A stretch of 64,000 nucleotides of DNA from JAZDFC01 sp043808235 (GTDB lineage Bacteria; Bacteroidota; Ignavibacteria; Ignavibacteriales; Melioribacteraceae), in the NCBI GenBank assembly GCA_043808235.1, contig JAZDFC010000014.1:1-64000 (forward strand), given 5' to 3'. Numbering within the stretch: the stretch's first letter is position 1; the number at the start of each line of letters is the position of its first letter. The notes below the pieces were generated by a model. The model did no database searches. It had not been told where the DNA came from and saw only the letters and a program-made list of their open reading frames with translations. A program made the position numbers and the translations under genes. This document shows, piece by piece, positions 40,690-50,895 of the stretch.

Positions 40690-41658
40690 TTATTTATTTG
40701 TTTTTCTAAGTGCCTCCAATGCGTCTTTTAAAACGGCACCGGAGTGTTGCAGGGCTGTTTGTTCGCTAGCCGGCAAATTTGCCTCGATGATTCTCTCAAT
40801 ACCCTTTTCGCCGATAATGCATGGTACGCTTAAACAAACATCTTCTAATCCATACTCGCCGTTTAAGAATGTTGAAACGGTTAACACTCTCCTTTCATTC
40901 CTCAAAACCGCACCGACTATCTGCAGCATTGCCTGTCCAACACCGTAGTAGGTCGAGCCTTTATAATCGATAATATGGTAGGCCGAATTTTTAACTTCGC
41001 TCACAATTCTCAATTTTTCTTCTTCCCAGTTTCCGCAAATTTTACAGAACGAGCAAAACTCGTCCATCTTCATACCGGCTAAGTGTGTCATCGACCATGC
41101 TGCAACTTCACTGTCGCCATGCTCGCCGAGAATGTACGCATGAATGTTGCGTGCATCAATGTTACAATGTTGACTTAATAATAAACGGAAACGCGCACTA
41201 TCTAATACTGTTCCTGAACCTATAATTCGATTACTTTCCCAACCGGATTTTTTTAATGCGATATGAGTCAAGATATCCACCGGATTACTTACTATCACAA
41301 GCACTGCTTCTGAACCTGAACGAACAATCTCACCAATAATGCCTTCCATTATTTCGGAGTTTTTTTTAAGTAAGTCGAGACGCGTTTCTCCCGCATGTTG
41401 TTTTGCACCGGCAGTAATTACAATTACGCGCGAATCCGCATAATCATTTTTGTCCCCGCTTTTAATATTAACCGGCGGGTAAAACGGTAATCCGTGGGAA
41501 AGATCCAGCGCCTGTCCTTCGGCAAGATCATTATTATAATCGGTTAATACTATTTCGGACGCGAATCCGCTCTGTGCCAATGCATAAGCAAACGTTGAAC
41601 CGACGGAGCCGGCTCCAACGATTGTTACTTTTCTATTTTGTATTGAACTGTTGCTCAT
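40690..41658 (-). CDS. ldh: L-lactate dehydrogenase
   Basis: A 322-residue LDH/MDH-family enzyme. The NAD site is IVGAGSVGSTFAYAL, the substrate loop KQHAGETRLDLL, and the catalytic His lies in ILGEHGDSEVA, with Asp/Arg in LDSARFRL. Gln at the specificity position (the Q of KQHAGETR) indicates lactate/pyruvate rather than malate, which would have Arg. AAAGGA precedes the ATG. It reduces pyruvate to lactate in fermentation. Confidence 0.9.
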   Translation of the reverse strand: MSNSSIQNRKVTIVGAGSVGSTFAYALAQSGFASEIVLTDYNNDLAEGQALDLSHGLPFYPPVNIKSGDKNDYADSRVIVITAGAKQHAGETRLDLLKKNSEIMEGIIGEIVRSGSEAVLVIVSNPVDILTHIALKKSGWESNRIIGSGTVLDSARFRLLLSQHCNIDARNIHAYILGEHGDSEVAAWSMTHLAGMKMDEFCSFCKICGNWEEEKLRIVSEVKNSAYHIIDYKGSTYYGVGQAMLQIVGAVLRNERRVLTVSTFLNGEYGLEDVCLSVPCIIGEKGIERIIEANLPASEQTALQHSGAVLKDALEALRKTNK

Positions 41659-41696
41659 TTGAATCCTTTCGTTTTAAATATTAGGCTAAGAATAGA

Positions 41697-42725
41697 CTAT
41701 TCGACGATTTTAAATAGCGCTCCAACGGGAAAGTGATCGCTGAATCCGCCGATATAGTAACTGAAATTATACGTAGGGTAAGGTTCTCCTTTATATTTAT
41801 CGTTTCGGCTAACCAAAAAATCCGGTTTAATTATTCTAAACGTTTTACAGTAATGCCGGAAATCGTTTCCAACCAGCATACTACCCGAAATAATCATTTG
41901 ATCAAGCATGTTCCAATTCGATTGATGCTTGTATGTTCCTTCACCCTTCCTAAAATAGTATGTCGCAAGATTATACAATTCGCCAGGTTCTGCGGTTGTG
42001 GAATCGCAGTCAAATTCATTCGCGTGCAAATATTCTTTGATAGATCGATTATCCGGCATATCGTTAAAATCGCCCATTATAATAATGTTTGTATTTACAT
42101 CTTCTGCAAAAATTTCATCAACCTTTTTTCTTAAAACATTTGCAGCGTTTATGCGATGCTGTTCCGAGACATCTTCTCCTCCTCTTCTCGACGGCCAATG
42201 GTTTACAAACACATGGAGTAATCTACTTCTTTGATCTGTTAATATCACATGAAGAATATTTCTTGTTTTATCTCCGTCACTGCGAATGATTTTTAAAGAC
42301 TCTGTTTTCACAGTATCGAATAAATTCCGATTAAACAGCAAACCAGTGTCAACACCTCTCGCATCATCGGATACTGAATATGCAATACCGTAATTCTTAT
42401 CACAGAAATGAAGTCGTAGCAAGTCCTCGAGAGCCGCCTTCTCTTCAATTTCCATGATGCCAAGAATATCAGGTCCGTATATCTCATTCATCGAGCGGAT
42501 AACGCGGGATAAATTTTCAAGCTTGCGGTAATACCGTTCCGAAGTCCACTTATATTCGCCTTCCGGTAAAAACTGTGCATCATCTGTAATAGGATTATCG
42601 AGAGTGTCGAAAAGATTTTCAAAGTTCCATGACGCAGCATAAAACACTGTCTTATTGGTTTGTGCATTCGATTCAGTTTCCCAAAGTAATACCAGCATTA
42701 ACACAATTATTAAATTTGATTTCAT
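41697..42725 (-). CDS. Secreted endonuclease/exonuclease/phosphatase-family protein
   Basis: A 342-residue EEP-fold protein with a signal peptide (ending SNAQ at about 22). Motifs are SWNFENLFDT, LGIMEIEE (the Mg-binding Glu), VNHWPSRRGG, IIMGDFNDMPD and FSDHFPV (final His). This is a complete catalytic set. Substrate (DNA, phospholipid or another phosphodiester) is not determined; a periplasmic or extracellular nuclease is likely. It is followed closely by ldh, but function is probably unrelated. Confidence 0.85.
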   Translation of the reverse strand: MKSNLIIVLMLVLLWETESNAQTNKTVFYAASWNFENLFDTLDNPITDDAQFLPEGEYKWTSERYYRKLENLSRVIRSMNEIYGPDILGIMEIEEKAALEDLLRLHFCDKNYGIAYSVSDDARGVDTGLLFNRNLFDTVKTESLKIIRSDGDKTRNILHVILTDQRSRLLHVFVNHWPSRRGGEDVSEQHRINAANVLRKKVDEIFAEDVNTNIIIMGDFNDMPDNRSIKEYLHANEFDCDSTTAEPGELYNLATYYFRKGEGTYKHQSNWNMLDQMIISGSMLVGNDFRHYCKTFRIIKPDFLVSRNDKYKGEPYPTYNFSYYIGGFSDHFPVGALFKIVE

Positions 42726-42874
42726 ATCTATCCGTTTTTTTTTATTATAATTTGCGGTATAAATTTACCATTTAGTGGAACGAATTGGTATTTAAAAACT
42801 CCTTAGAAAGATGAAATAATAATAATATAAACTCGATAATAAAATTAACTTCTAACACTACAGGGAAGAATTCT

Positions 42875-43237
42875 ATGAATCCATTTATACTTTATATCAT
42901 TCCGGTAATAATTCTTTTAATTTCATTAACACTAATCTATATTTTTTTTAAGAACCGCGTAAATAATTCACCGCCGGGTAGTCTTGCCTCGGTAAAACAT
43001 GAAATAGTACACTGCCATAAATGCAGGAAAGAAATGACACCCGGTTTTGTACTCGTATCCCGCGGAATTCTATTCTTTGAACTGAATGAAAAGTTATCAC
43101 CGTTTCTTTCATCTATTCAGAATAAAGTGTTGAAGAATACTGTGAACATGGGAATGAAATATCTTTTCAATAAATCTTGGCGCTGCAAGGAATGCGAAGT
43201 AGTTACTATCGATCACAGCAGTTTATTTTCAAAATAA
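42875..43237 (+). CDS. Membrane-anchored zinc-ribbon protein
   Basis: A 120-residue protein with one N-terminal TM helix (about residues 4-24) and two CxxC pairs (CHKC about 47-50 and CKEC near 104-107) around a hydrophobic middle. EMTPGFVL after the first pair resembles small PF20097/DUF6487-like zinc ribbons. Function is unknown. It lies 16 bases before the secreted esterase gene and may be co-transcribed. Confidence 0.65.
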   Translation: MNPFILYIIPVIILLISLTLIYIFFKNRVNNSPPGSLASVKHEIVHCHKCRKEMTPGFVLVSRGILFFELNEKLSPFLSSIQNKVLKNTVNMGMKYLFNKSWRCKECEVVTIDHSSLFSK

Positions 43238-43253
43238 ATTCGGGAAATAGGTT

Positions 43254-44561
43254 ATGCGAAATAGATTCTTAATTATTATTGCGGTTATAATTCTTATATC
43301 AACCCTAACTAAATCTCAGGACTGGGGCAATATTGTAACATGGGATAGTATAACCACAACTCACACGGTTTATTCTCAAAAAATTTTTTACGGCACCGAT
43401 ACGGTGAGAATAACGGATTTGAGATACGGAAACCAGTATTCTAATAAGGAAAGTTACAACATAAAGGGATTGACAATTTCCCGGGCATGGAATGGAAGCG
43501 ATTATTTTACGAATGTTCCGGTTATTTTCTTTGTTCACGGAGGTGGTTGGACAGACGGTTATGAGGATTGGTATAAATTTGTTGCGCAGTCTTTTAGCGG
43601 AGAAAAAGGCTGGATAACAATTTCGGTTGATTACAGATTAACTTCCGATTCGGTATTCATCGCTGATGATTTTTGTCCGGATAGAAATAACTGCGATGAA
43701 ACCCACAGGGTTAAATCCGCTTGGTATCCTGATAATATAAATGATGTTGCCGATGCATTTCAGTGGACAATTGAAAATATAGGATCAATGGGCGGAGACG
43801 TTAATAAAATATTTGTATTCGGACATTCGGCAGGTGGACATCTCGTGTCTTTACTGGCTACTCACTCTGATTATCAAAATATCCGTTCGTACATAAAAGG
43901 TGTAATTAGCATGAGCGGTGCTTACCAGATTAAAACTCTTGATGAAATGACATTCTCAAAAGCAATCGATCTGACTTTCTTGGGTGGTTATAGTAATAAT
44001 GATGCTGAACTTGACTCAGCTTCCCCGGCAAATTACATATCATCGGGCGAAGAGATTCCCCCGTTTTATCTATTGCATTGCGGATTAGATCTTCCGTCAC
44101 TCCCGGAGCAAAAAATATTTTTTAAGAACAGACTCGAGTTGTTTAACAAGGAAGTCTATGACGATTACCTTTTCGAGTATTCACATGTTTCAGAAATGAC
44201 CTCCATCGGATTTATTGATGAATTGCCCACACAAAAAATAATATCATTTATTGAAAACAATATTTTACCGGTTGAAAATAATTTCGCAAGCTTTACGGGT
44301 GAATTTGCCTTATATCAAAATTTTCCGAATCCGTTTAATCCTGTAACAGTAATCAGTTTTCAGTTACCGGTAGTAAGTAAAGTGCAATTGAAAGTTTACG
44401 ACATACTCGGCAATGAAGTTGCTAAACTTATTAATGAAACAAAAGAACCGGGGATTTATAAAATTAAATATGATGGAGGCGGATTACCAAGCGGAATATA
44501 CTTTTATGCGCTTTATTTGGATAGATTTAAAGAAGTAAGACCAATGGTGCTGCTGAAATAA
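43254..44561 (+). CDS. Secreted alpha/beta-hydrolase (esterase-like) with T9SS domain
   Basis: A 435-residue exported protein with a signal peptide (1-21). Its BD-FAE-like alpha/beta hydrolase domain has an oxyanion loop FFVHGGGWTDG, nucleophile GHSAGG, Asp in LLHCGLDLPS and His in YSHVSEM. The T9SS domain begins NFPNPFNPVTV (about 350), a more divergent version than the others here. It is probably a secreted carbohydrate or lipid esterase. Confidence 0.85.
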   Translation: MRNRFLIIIAVIILISTLTKSQDWGNIVTWDSITTTHTVYSQKIFYGTDTVRITDLRYGNQYSNKESYNIKGLTISRAWNGSDYFTNVPVIFFVHGGGWTDGYEDWYKFVAQSFSGEKGWITISVDYRLTSDSVFIADDFCPDRNNCDETHRVKSAWYPDNINDVADAFQWTIENIGSMGGDVNKIFVFGHSAGGHLVSLLATHSDYQNIRSYIKGVISMSGAYQIKTLDEMTFSKAIDLTFLGGYSNNDAELDSASPANYISSGEEIPPFYLLHCGLDLPSLPEQKIFFKNRLELFNKEVYDDYLFEYSHVSEMTSIGFIDELPTQKIISFIENNILPVENNFASFTGEFALYQNFPNPFNPVTVISFQLPVVSKVQLKVYDILGNEVAKLINETKEPGIYKIKYDGGGLPSGIYFYALYLDRFKEVRPMVLLK

Positions 44562-44590
44562 TTTTATCCAATTCAAAATGATATACAATT

Positions 44591-44618
44591 GGCAGCTTTC
44601 ATTAGAATGAAAGCCGCC
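44591..44618. terminator. Bidirectional hairpin between convergent genes
   Basis: GGC-A-GCTTTCAT and ATGAAAGC-C-GCC pair around a 4-base loop. It sits midway between the converging esterase and amt genes. T-runs are weak on both sides. Confidence 0.5.
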
Positions 44619-44630
44619 ATTTAAAACATT

Positions 44631-45941
44631 TTAGAAATTACTGTGAATACTTTCTTCGTGTTGACTTAAATCCAATCCAATCTTCTCTTGTTCTTTTGTT
44701 ACACGAAGTGGTATTAGGAAATCGGTTACTTTGTATAAAAGATATGAACCGCCAAACGCGAATACTGATACTATGCCTAAACCGATCATGTGCACTAAGA
44801 ACGTGTGAGTTTGTCCGCTTACTAATCCAACATCTTTCGCGAAAACTCCGGTCATTATCATTCCTACTATCCCACCCAATCCGTGACAAGGAAACACATC
44901 AAGTGTATCATCAAGAGTTGATTTTGATTTCCACGTTACAGCAAGATTACTGATGATTGCTGCTACAAACCCAATAAAAATACTTGCCCCGACGGAAACA
45001 AATCCCGCTGCCGGGGTAATGGCCACAAGCCCAACCACGGCCCCTATACTTGCACCCGATGCAGATGGTTTTCTTCCAAGAAGTACATCGAAAAATATCC
45101 ATGATAATGCGGCAGATGCGGATGCGGTATTAGTTGTAGCAAAAGCCAATACGGCTAAGCTATTGGCACCGAGGGCAGAACCAGCGTTAAATCCAAACCA
45201 ACCGAACCATAATAATCCGGTTCCAAGAATAACATAAGGTATATTTGCCGGAACATGTTTTTCATGTAGCACGTGTGAATGTCTCCGCCCTAATAATATC
45301 GCTCCGGCAAGAGCCGCAAATCCCGCCGACATATGCACAACGGTTCCGCCAGCAAAATCGAGGATTCCCAGCTTTCTTAAAAATCCATCGGGATGCCAGG
45401 TCATATGGGCTAATGGCGCATAAATTAATAACGCAAATAAAATCATAAAAAGTAAGTAGGCTGTAAATCTTACTCTCTCCGCAAACGAGCCTGTAATTAA
45501 TGCAGGAGTAATAATTGCAAATTTTAATTGGAACATCGCGAACAAAAGCAATGGTACCGTCGGTGAAAGAGTCGGATGAGTATCGCCGTTAACGCCGCGG
45601 AACATGAAGTAAGTAAAAGGATTGCCGATGATACCGCCAATTGAATCACCGAACGACAGGCTGAAACCGACGACCACCCAGACGATACTAATAACACTCA
45701 TTGCAATTACGCTTTGCAACATTGTTGAAATAACATTTTTCGAGCTAACCATTCCACCGTAAAAGTACGAAAGTCCTGGAGTCATTAATAACACAAGGCC
45801 GGTGGCCGTTAGCATCCACGCAATATCCGCCGGATTTGAAGGACCACCCACCACCGATGAATAATTATAATTTAGAAATGCACCCGCAAAAGCGATTAAA
45901 AGCAGCACTACAAACGGAATATATTTGAACTTTATCATCAT
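44631..45941 (-). CDS. amt: Ammonium transporter
   Basis: A 436-residue Amt/Rh-family protein with about 11-12 helices and an N-terminal signal-like helix. Landmarks are LMTPGLSYFYGGMV, DFAGGTVVHMSAGFAAL and FPCHGLGGIVGMI, which hold the conserved pore His pair and gate residues. The ATG at 45941 (AAGG five bases upstream) is used; the longer in-frame start at 46004 would add a non-family tail. No glnK lies nearby. Confidence 0.93.
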   Translation of the reverse strand: MMIKFKYIPFVVLLLIAFAGAFLNYNYSSVVGGPSNPADIAWMLTATGLVLLMTPGLSYFYGGMVSSKNVISTMLQSVIAMSVISIVWVVVGFSLSFGDSIGGIIGNPFTYFMFRGVNGDTHPTLSPTVPLLLFAMFQLKFAIITPALITGSFAERVRFTAYLLFMILFALLIYAPLAHMTWHPDGFLRKLGILDFAGGTVVHMSAGFAALAGAILLGRRHSHVLHEKHVPANIPYVILGTGLLWFGWFGFNAGSALGANSLAVLAFATTNTASASAALSWIFFDVLLGRKPSASGASIGAVVGLVAITPAAGFVSVGASIFIGFVAAIISNLAVTWKSKSTLDDTLDVFPCHGLGGIVGMIMTGVFAKDVGLVSGQTHTFLVHMIGLGIVSVFAFGGSYLLYKVTDFLIPLRVTKEQEKIGLDLSQHEESIHSNF

Positions 45942-46175
45942 TTTTACCTTATATATTATATTAATATGACCTAATACTTTCCTTTTAATAAGGATTTTAC
46001 ACAAATTTACCTAATATTATTCAATGATTACAAGTGCAAATTATAAAATATCTGCTCCATTCTTAGGTAAAGCGAAGTTTTATAAGTTATTGTGCATAGA
46101 TAATCATCAAATTTGATTTCAAAGATGTATATTTGCCGGAAACAATAATTATTTAAGAATACGGGGTAATCTCCT

Positions 46176-48461
46176 ATGAAATTTTTCCCGACAAGTTTAA
46201 TCCTTTTTTTGGCTGCCATTTTAACACTCTCTATTTTCGAGCAAGAAGTAATTGCCCAGAACGATATCGAAAGATATAATGTATTATGGAATTCACCGAG
46301 TAAAGATTATAACGGTTCAATGCCTCTCGGCAACGGTGATGTCACTTGTAATGCGTGGGTCGAAGAATCGGGTGATATGGTTTTCTATATCGGAAAATCA
46401 GATAGCTGGGATGACAACGGTAGGCTTCTAAAAATTGGAAGAGTAAGGATTAAATTAGACCCCGCACCTCAATCTCCGCTTTTGTCATTTAATCAGGAAT
46501 TGAATTTACCCGATGCGACAATTAATGTTCAATTCGGAGAAGCGGCAAATAAAGTAGATATTCGATTATGGATTGATGTTAATAATCCAGTGATAAACAT
46601 CGAAATAATCAGCGCACAAAATATTACTGCAACGGCAACAATCGAACTTTGGAGAACGATACAGTATGAACTTCCAAACTTAGAAGTAAGTGATGTACTA
46701 ACTGAATGGTCGAGTGAAAATAAAAGATTGGCGCCAATGGTTATTGAACCGGATTTTATACTGAAAAATCAAGAAAATAAAATCGGCTGGTTCCATCGTA
46801 ATGTTAAATCCATCGGACCAAATATTACTGCAAACATGCAGGGGTTGCAGGATTTTCAAAGAGAAGATCCACTTAGGAATCGAACATTCGGAGCAGTTAT
46901 CAAAGCAGATAATGCTCAACGTATTGATGATTTCAACCTTAGTACCAATTCATTAAAAAACCACCGGTTTAGTATATATATTTTGACTAAACACCCAGTT
47001 GCACAATTTGAGTGGCGTGATGAAATGGATGAACTGATTTCAAAAATCGAAAACATCCCTTTCGAAAAAAAGAAGAAAGCGCATAAAGACTGGTGGAAAA
47101 ATTTTTGGAATCGAAGTTGGATAAATGTGCATTCAGTAAATTTGGAAGATAGCACATCAACAGATGAGACTTTTGTTATTAGCCAATCGTACAATTTACA
47201 ACGATTCATTACCGCCTGCGCCGGTAGAGGACAATATCCCATAAAATTTAACGGTTCAACTTTTACAGTCCCATATCAGGATGCACCCGATGATGCTGAT
47301 TACAGGAGATGGGGACCCGGTTATTGGTGGCAAAATACGCGGCTACCATATTACCCGATGTGTTCATCAGGCGATTTTGAAATGATGATGCCTCTATTCA
47401 AAATGTATGCAAAGGATTTGATGCCGCTATTTAAGTATCGAACAAAATTATATTTCAATCATGATGGAGCTTTTATTCCTGAATGTATTTATTTCTGGGG
47501 TGATGTTTTTACCGAATCTTATGGATTAACACCATTCAATGAGCGTGAAGATAAATTGCAAGAAAGCCGCTGGCATAAGTGGGAATGGGTTTCAGGCTTG
47601 GAATTGGTTTATTTAATGCTTGATTATTACAGCTACACGCAAGATGAAAATTTTTTAGATGAATATCTTCTTCCAACAGCCAATGAAATAATTACTTTTT
47701 TTGATCAACATTACGAAACTGACGACTATACATTAATTATGGAACCATCTCAAGCAGCGGAGACGTGGTGGGAATGCATCAACCCTATGCCGGAAGTTTC
47801 AGGTTTACATTCAATTGTTGGTCGGCTTTTAGAACTGCCTAATAATATTATCAGAACACAAAAAAGGAAATATTTGCACAATTTTAGGGAAAGGATTCCT
47901 GATTTACCAATCCGTGAAATCAACGATACTTTAATGCTTGCTCCGGCTGAAGACTTTGAAGAAAAAATGAACGTTGAGAATCCGGAATTGTATGCAGTAT
48001 TTCCGTTCAGACTTGTGACATTTAATAACTGGAACAAGCAGCTTGCGATCGATGCATTTAAGTATCGAACGGATAGAGGAAATTATGGCTGGCGGCAGGA
48101 TGATTTATTCGCTGCTTATCTGGGAATGGTAGATACTGTAAAGCAGTATTTAGTTGGACGTGCAAAAAATAAAAACATCGAATCGAGATTCCCGGCTTTT
48201 TGGGGACCCAACTATGATTGGACTCCCGATCAAGATCATGGTAGTGTTCTTATGAAATCACTGCAATCTATGTTAATGCAGACAGACGATAAGAAAATTT
48301 ATTTACTTCCTGCATGGCCTAAAGATTGGAACGCGGACTTTAAATTGTTTGCACCATTCAATACTGTTATTCAATGCGAAGTTAAGAAAGGGAAAATAAC
48401 TAAACTTGTTGTTGAACCTGAAAGTCGGAAAGCTGACATCGTAATTGTACCCGCACAATAA
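46176..48461 (+). CDS. Secreted DUF5703-type glycoside-hydrolase-like protein
   Basis: A 761-residue exported protein with a signal peptide (ending EVIAQ at about 28). The N-terminal beta-sandwich has WNSPSKDYNGSMPLGNGDV, typical of DUF5703 in the GH95/GH65-like clan. A helical (alpha/alpha)6-like domain follows (about 330-700), with EPSQAAETWWECI and a tail ending in beta strands. No T9SS domain is present. It probably breaks down fucosylated or similar polysaccharides, but no specificity can be given. Confidence 0.78.
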   Translation: MKFFPTSLILFLAAILTLSIFEQEVIAQNDIERYNVLWNSPSKDYNGSMPLGNGDVTCNAWVEESGDMVFYIGKSDSWDDNGRLLKIGRVRIKLDPAPQSPLLSFNQELNLPDATINVQFGEAANKVDIRLWIDVNNPVINIEIISAQNITATATIELWRTIQYELPNLEVSDVLTEWSSENKRLAPMVIEPDFILKNQENKIGWFHRNVKSIGPNITANMQGLQDFQREDPLRNRTFGAVIKADNAQRIDDFNLSTNSLKNHRFSIYILTKHPVAQFEWRDEMDELISKIENIPFEKKKKAHKDWWKNFWNRSWINVHSVNLEDSTSTDETFVISQSYNLQRFITACAGRGQYPIKFNGSTFTVPYQDAPDDADYRRWGPGYWWQNTRLPYYPMCSSGDFEMMMPLFKMYAKDLMPLFKYRTKLYFNHDGAFIPECIYFWGDVFTESYGLTPFNEREDKLQESRWHKWEWVSGLELVYLMLDYYSYTQDENFLDEYLLPTANEIITFFDQHYETDDYTLIMEPSQAAETWWECINPMPEVSGLHSIVGRLLELPNNIIRTQKRKYLHNFRERIPDLPIREINDTLMLAPAEDFEEKMNVENPELYAVFPFRLVTFNNWNKQLAIDAFKYRTDRGNYGWRQDDLFAAYLGMVDTVKQYLVGRAKNKNIESRFPAFWGPNYDWTPDQDHGSVLMKSLQSMLMQTDDKKIYLLPAWPKDWNADFKLFAPFNTVIQCEVKKGKITKLVVEPESRKADIVIVPAQ

Positions 48462-48594
48462 AATTATTCTTGCTTATAATGCAAAAAAGTGTGGGGAAAC
48501 CATCGTTAGTTTGCAAATAATTATTCTTTTAGTTCATCTTTACTTCGGTTGTACGCGGGACAAATTTTATACTTTCTAATTGCGTTACCGGAAT

Positions 48595-50895
48595 TTATTT
48601 CTGACCGATGTAAGTTCTAAAATATCCGCATTCGTTAATAATTTCTTTATAATAATTTGTGTTGGAGAAGTTATCTTTCAGTAATTTAAAATACTTCCCA
48701 GCCTTAAAATCACCTTCATAATTCTCGGGTTTGTTCAGGTAAAATTCATTCTGCTCGCACTTAGCACACATAAAAGCACACTGCGTTTTGAAGTTCTCAT
48801 CATTTGAATTTTCCATGGCTAATTTATAATAGTATTCTGCACGGCTGCAATCAAGTACTGGATTTGATTTGGAGATATCACGCGGATTATTCAGATAAAA
48901 TGCGTAAGATATTTCGGAATCGTTATTTGGCTGGATTGCTGTCTCGTAAAATGTGCGCGCATTTCCGAAATAAGTTGTATTATAAAATCCATTAGCTATT
49001 TCAAAGTAATATTTGCTGGAATTTGCAGACTCATTTTGAGCTTTGTTTATCAGCTCTTGCATACGCTGAACAAATGATAATTTTGTGTAAACCTTTTTCT
49101 TTAAGGTTGCATGATCACAATCATGGCAATCGTTTATATGAATAATAAATGGATCACCTCGTAGCCCATCCTTACCAGATTCCGGACTCGTTTTAAATTT
49201 CTTAATTGCTTCTTCAAGTTTTCCTTCAAAGTAATAATTTACTGCATCCCATTCGTAAATATCAGATTGGGAAATCGAATTTACACTAAGTGCGAAATTG
49301 TCAAACTCAGATTGATTCTTTTTATTCATATATGTAAGCATATCATTCTTCAGTTCTGTATTCAAATAAAACGGGAGAGTATTTGTCTCATCCAAACATT
49401 GTGCTTTTACAAAATCGTTCTGGTTCCGGTATTTCTCAGCCAATCTCTTAAGAGACCAATTATAAATCGTATTTACACAAAGAGAATCCGTCCAATAATC
49501 CTTTGTTTTACTATTGAGAAATTTAAATTCTGTATTAATCTTTGCTTCGAATTTTTCATCTATCTTTTCAATGCTTTCAATTGCCAACACAAATTCAAAC
49601 ATCCTTATTTGATCGAGAACGAGCTTATCCTTACCGGAATTGATTTTAGCATCTGCAAAATATTTTTCAGCCGCAGTAAAGTCATGAAGAGCAGTCAAAA
49701 GATAGCCCGAGGCAATTTTCCACAGATATGGTTTATTCGTATTCCCATTTTCGGCTGCTTCTCGAATAAAAGAAACCAACTCTTTATCAATATTTTCCGA
49801 TGCGAATGCATAGCTAACATCGGTTGACGGATTATAAATTTCAGGAAATAAAAAACTTTCTTCCTGAACATTAACAGCGCGGGCTAAAAGCAGATCGAGA
49901 TACTCTGACTTAGGATTTGTCGAATAAATATTTTTTATTGCTCGCAGCGGATCGAGACTTATCCCCATCATCGCCCAAAGAGCGCATTTTTCATTTTCGT
50001 TCTTTGCATGATTCAGACAAGCATTCCAATCCGATTCTTCCTGCGGATGAAAACTTCGGAATGCAATTCGTTTCATCGGTGAATATTCATCAAATATTCT
50101 TGAATAGAGATAATTCGCCTGCGAGAATCTTTTAGATTTGTAATAACACCCCGCTGCATAGCCCATCGCACGGTATTTTACGCTTTTACTGAAATTGCTC
50201 TGTTCAAATTTTTCTTTATAATATTCGAGACATTTTTGATAATCCCTTGAATAAAAATATAATCGTAGAATCTGAAAAACGTATCTCTCTTTTATAAAAT
50301 CATGTTTGGCATATTCAATTTGTTTTTGTCCGCCGTCAATTAATTTTTGGATTTCTTCTTTATTCCCGGTAGGATCGGGTGGAGTAACAAACTCACCGGT
50401 CTGCCAGTCGTATATTTCCTGAGGATCGTATGTAGTGTAAACCTCACATCGCTTGGCGAATCCTATGTAAAACAAAAACGCCTTTGAAATATTCTTATCC
50501 CCAAATTGTAAAATGGAATTCTTCTTTAACTCCGGTTGAATAGGATATTTATTATCCTTCAAATAAAATATAAGAGTATCAACTTGCCCGGTGGTCGATG
50601 AATACAATAAAAAATTTATATCATCCTTTTTTACAGATTTTTTAAAGAAACTAAACCAGTCTTCTGTGTTCACATCGTTTAATTCAGTTACCGGATATAA
50701 ATAATCGTTTGGATAGAAATATTGCGAGGCTCTGAAGAATGGTTTTAAATCCTTGTTTACCCGGCTAACTTCTGGCGAAAAAAACCTGTAATCGGAATCA
50801 TCCATCCAGTCCCATGCGCAAGCCAGACCGAAGATAAATGCAATTACAAAAAGCGCACTATTGAAAATTTTCGTAAAGTTGATTGAGTTCTTCAT
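48595..50895 (-). CDS. Exported TPR-like protein of unknown function
   Basis: A 766-residue, mostly helical protein with an N-terminal export signal (about residues 10-26). The signal ends near LACAWDW; the Cys could be lipidated, but the lipobox is poor. Helical pairs such as YRAMGYAAGCYYKSKRFSQA and AEYYYKLAMENSNDENF look TPR-like. A DCHDCDH motif (about residue 590) might bind metal. It overlaps the upstream membrane-protein gene by 38 bases, so the two are expected to act together. I do not recognise a named family. Confidence 0.65.
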   Translation of the reverse strand: MKNSINFTKIFNSALFVIAFIFGLACAWDWMDDSDYRFFSPEVSRVNKDLKPFFRASQYFYPNDYLYPVTELNDVNTEDWFSFFKKSVKKDDINFLLYSSTTGQVDTLIFYLKDNKYPIQPELKKNSILQFGDKNISKAFLFYIGFAKRCEVYTTYDPQEIYDWQTGEFVTPPDPTGNKEEIQKLIDGGQKQIEYAKHDFIKERYVFQILRLYFYSRDYQKCLEYYKEKFEQSNFSKSVKYRAMGYAAGCYYKSKRFSQANYLYSRIFDEYSPMKRIAFRSFHPQEESDWNACLNHAKNENEKCALWAMMGISLDPLRAIKNIYSTNPKSEYLDLLLARAVNVQEESFLFPEIYNPSTDVSYAFASENIDKELVSFIREAAENGNTNKPYLWKIASGYLLTALHDFTAAEKYFADAKINSGKDKLVLDQIRMFEFVLAIESIEKIDEKFEAKINTEFKFLNSKTKDYWTDSLCVNTIYNWSLKRLAEKYRNQNDFVKAQCLDETNTLPFYLNTELKNDMLTYMNKKNQSEFDNFALSVNSISQSDIYEWDAVNYYFEGKLEEAIKKFKTSPESGKDGLRGDPFIIHINDCHDCDHATLKKKVYTKLSFVQRMQELINKAQNESANSSKYYFEIANGFYNTTYFGNARTFYETAIQPNNDSEISYAFYLNNPRDISKSNPVLDCSRAEYYYKLAMENSNDENFKTQCAFMCAKCEQNEFYLNKPENYEGDFKAGKYFKLLKDNFSNTNYYKEIINECGYFRTYIGQK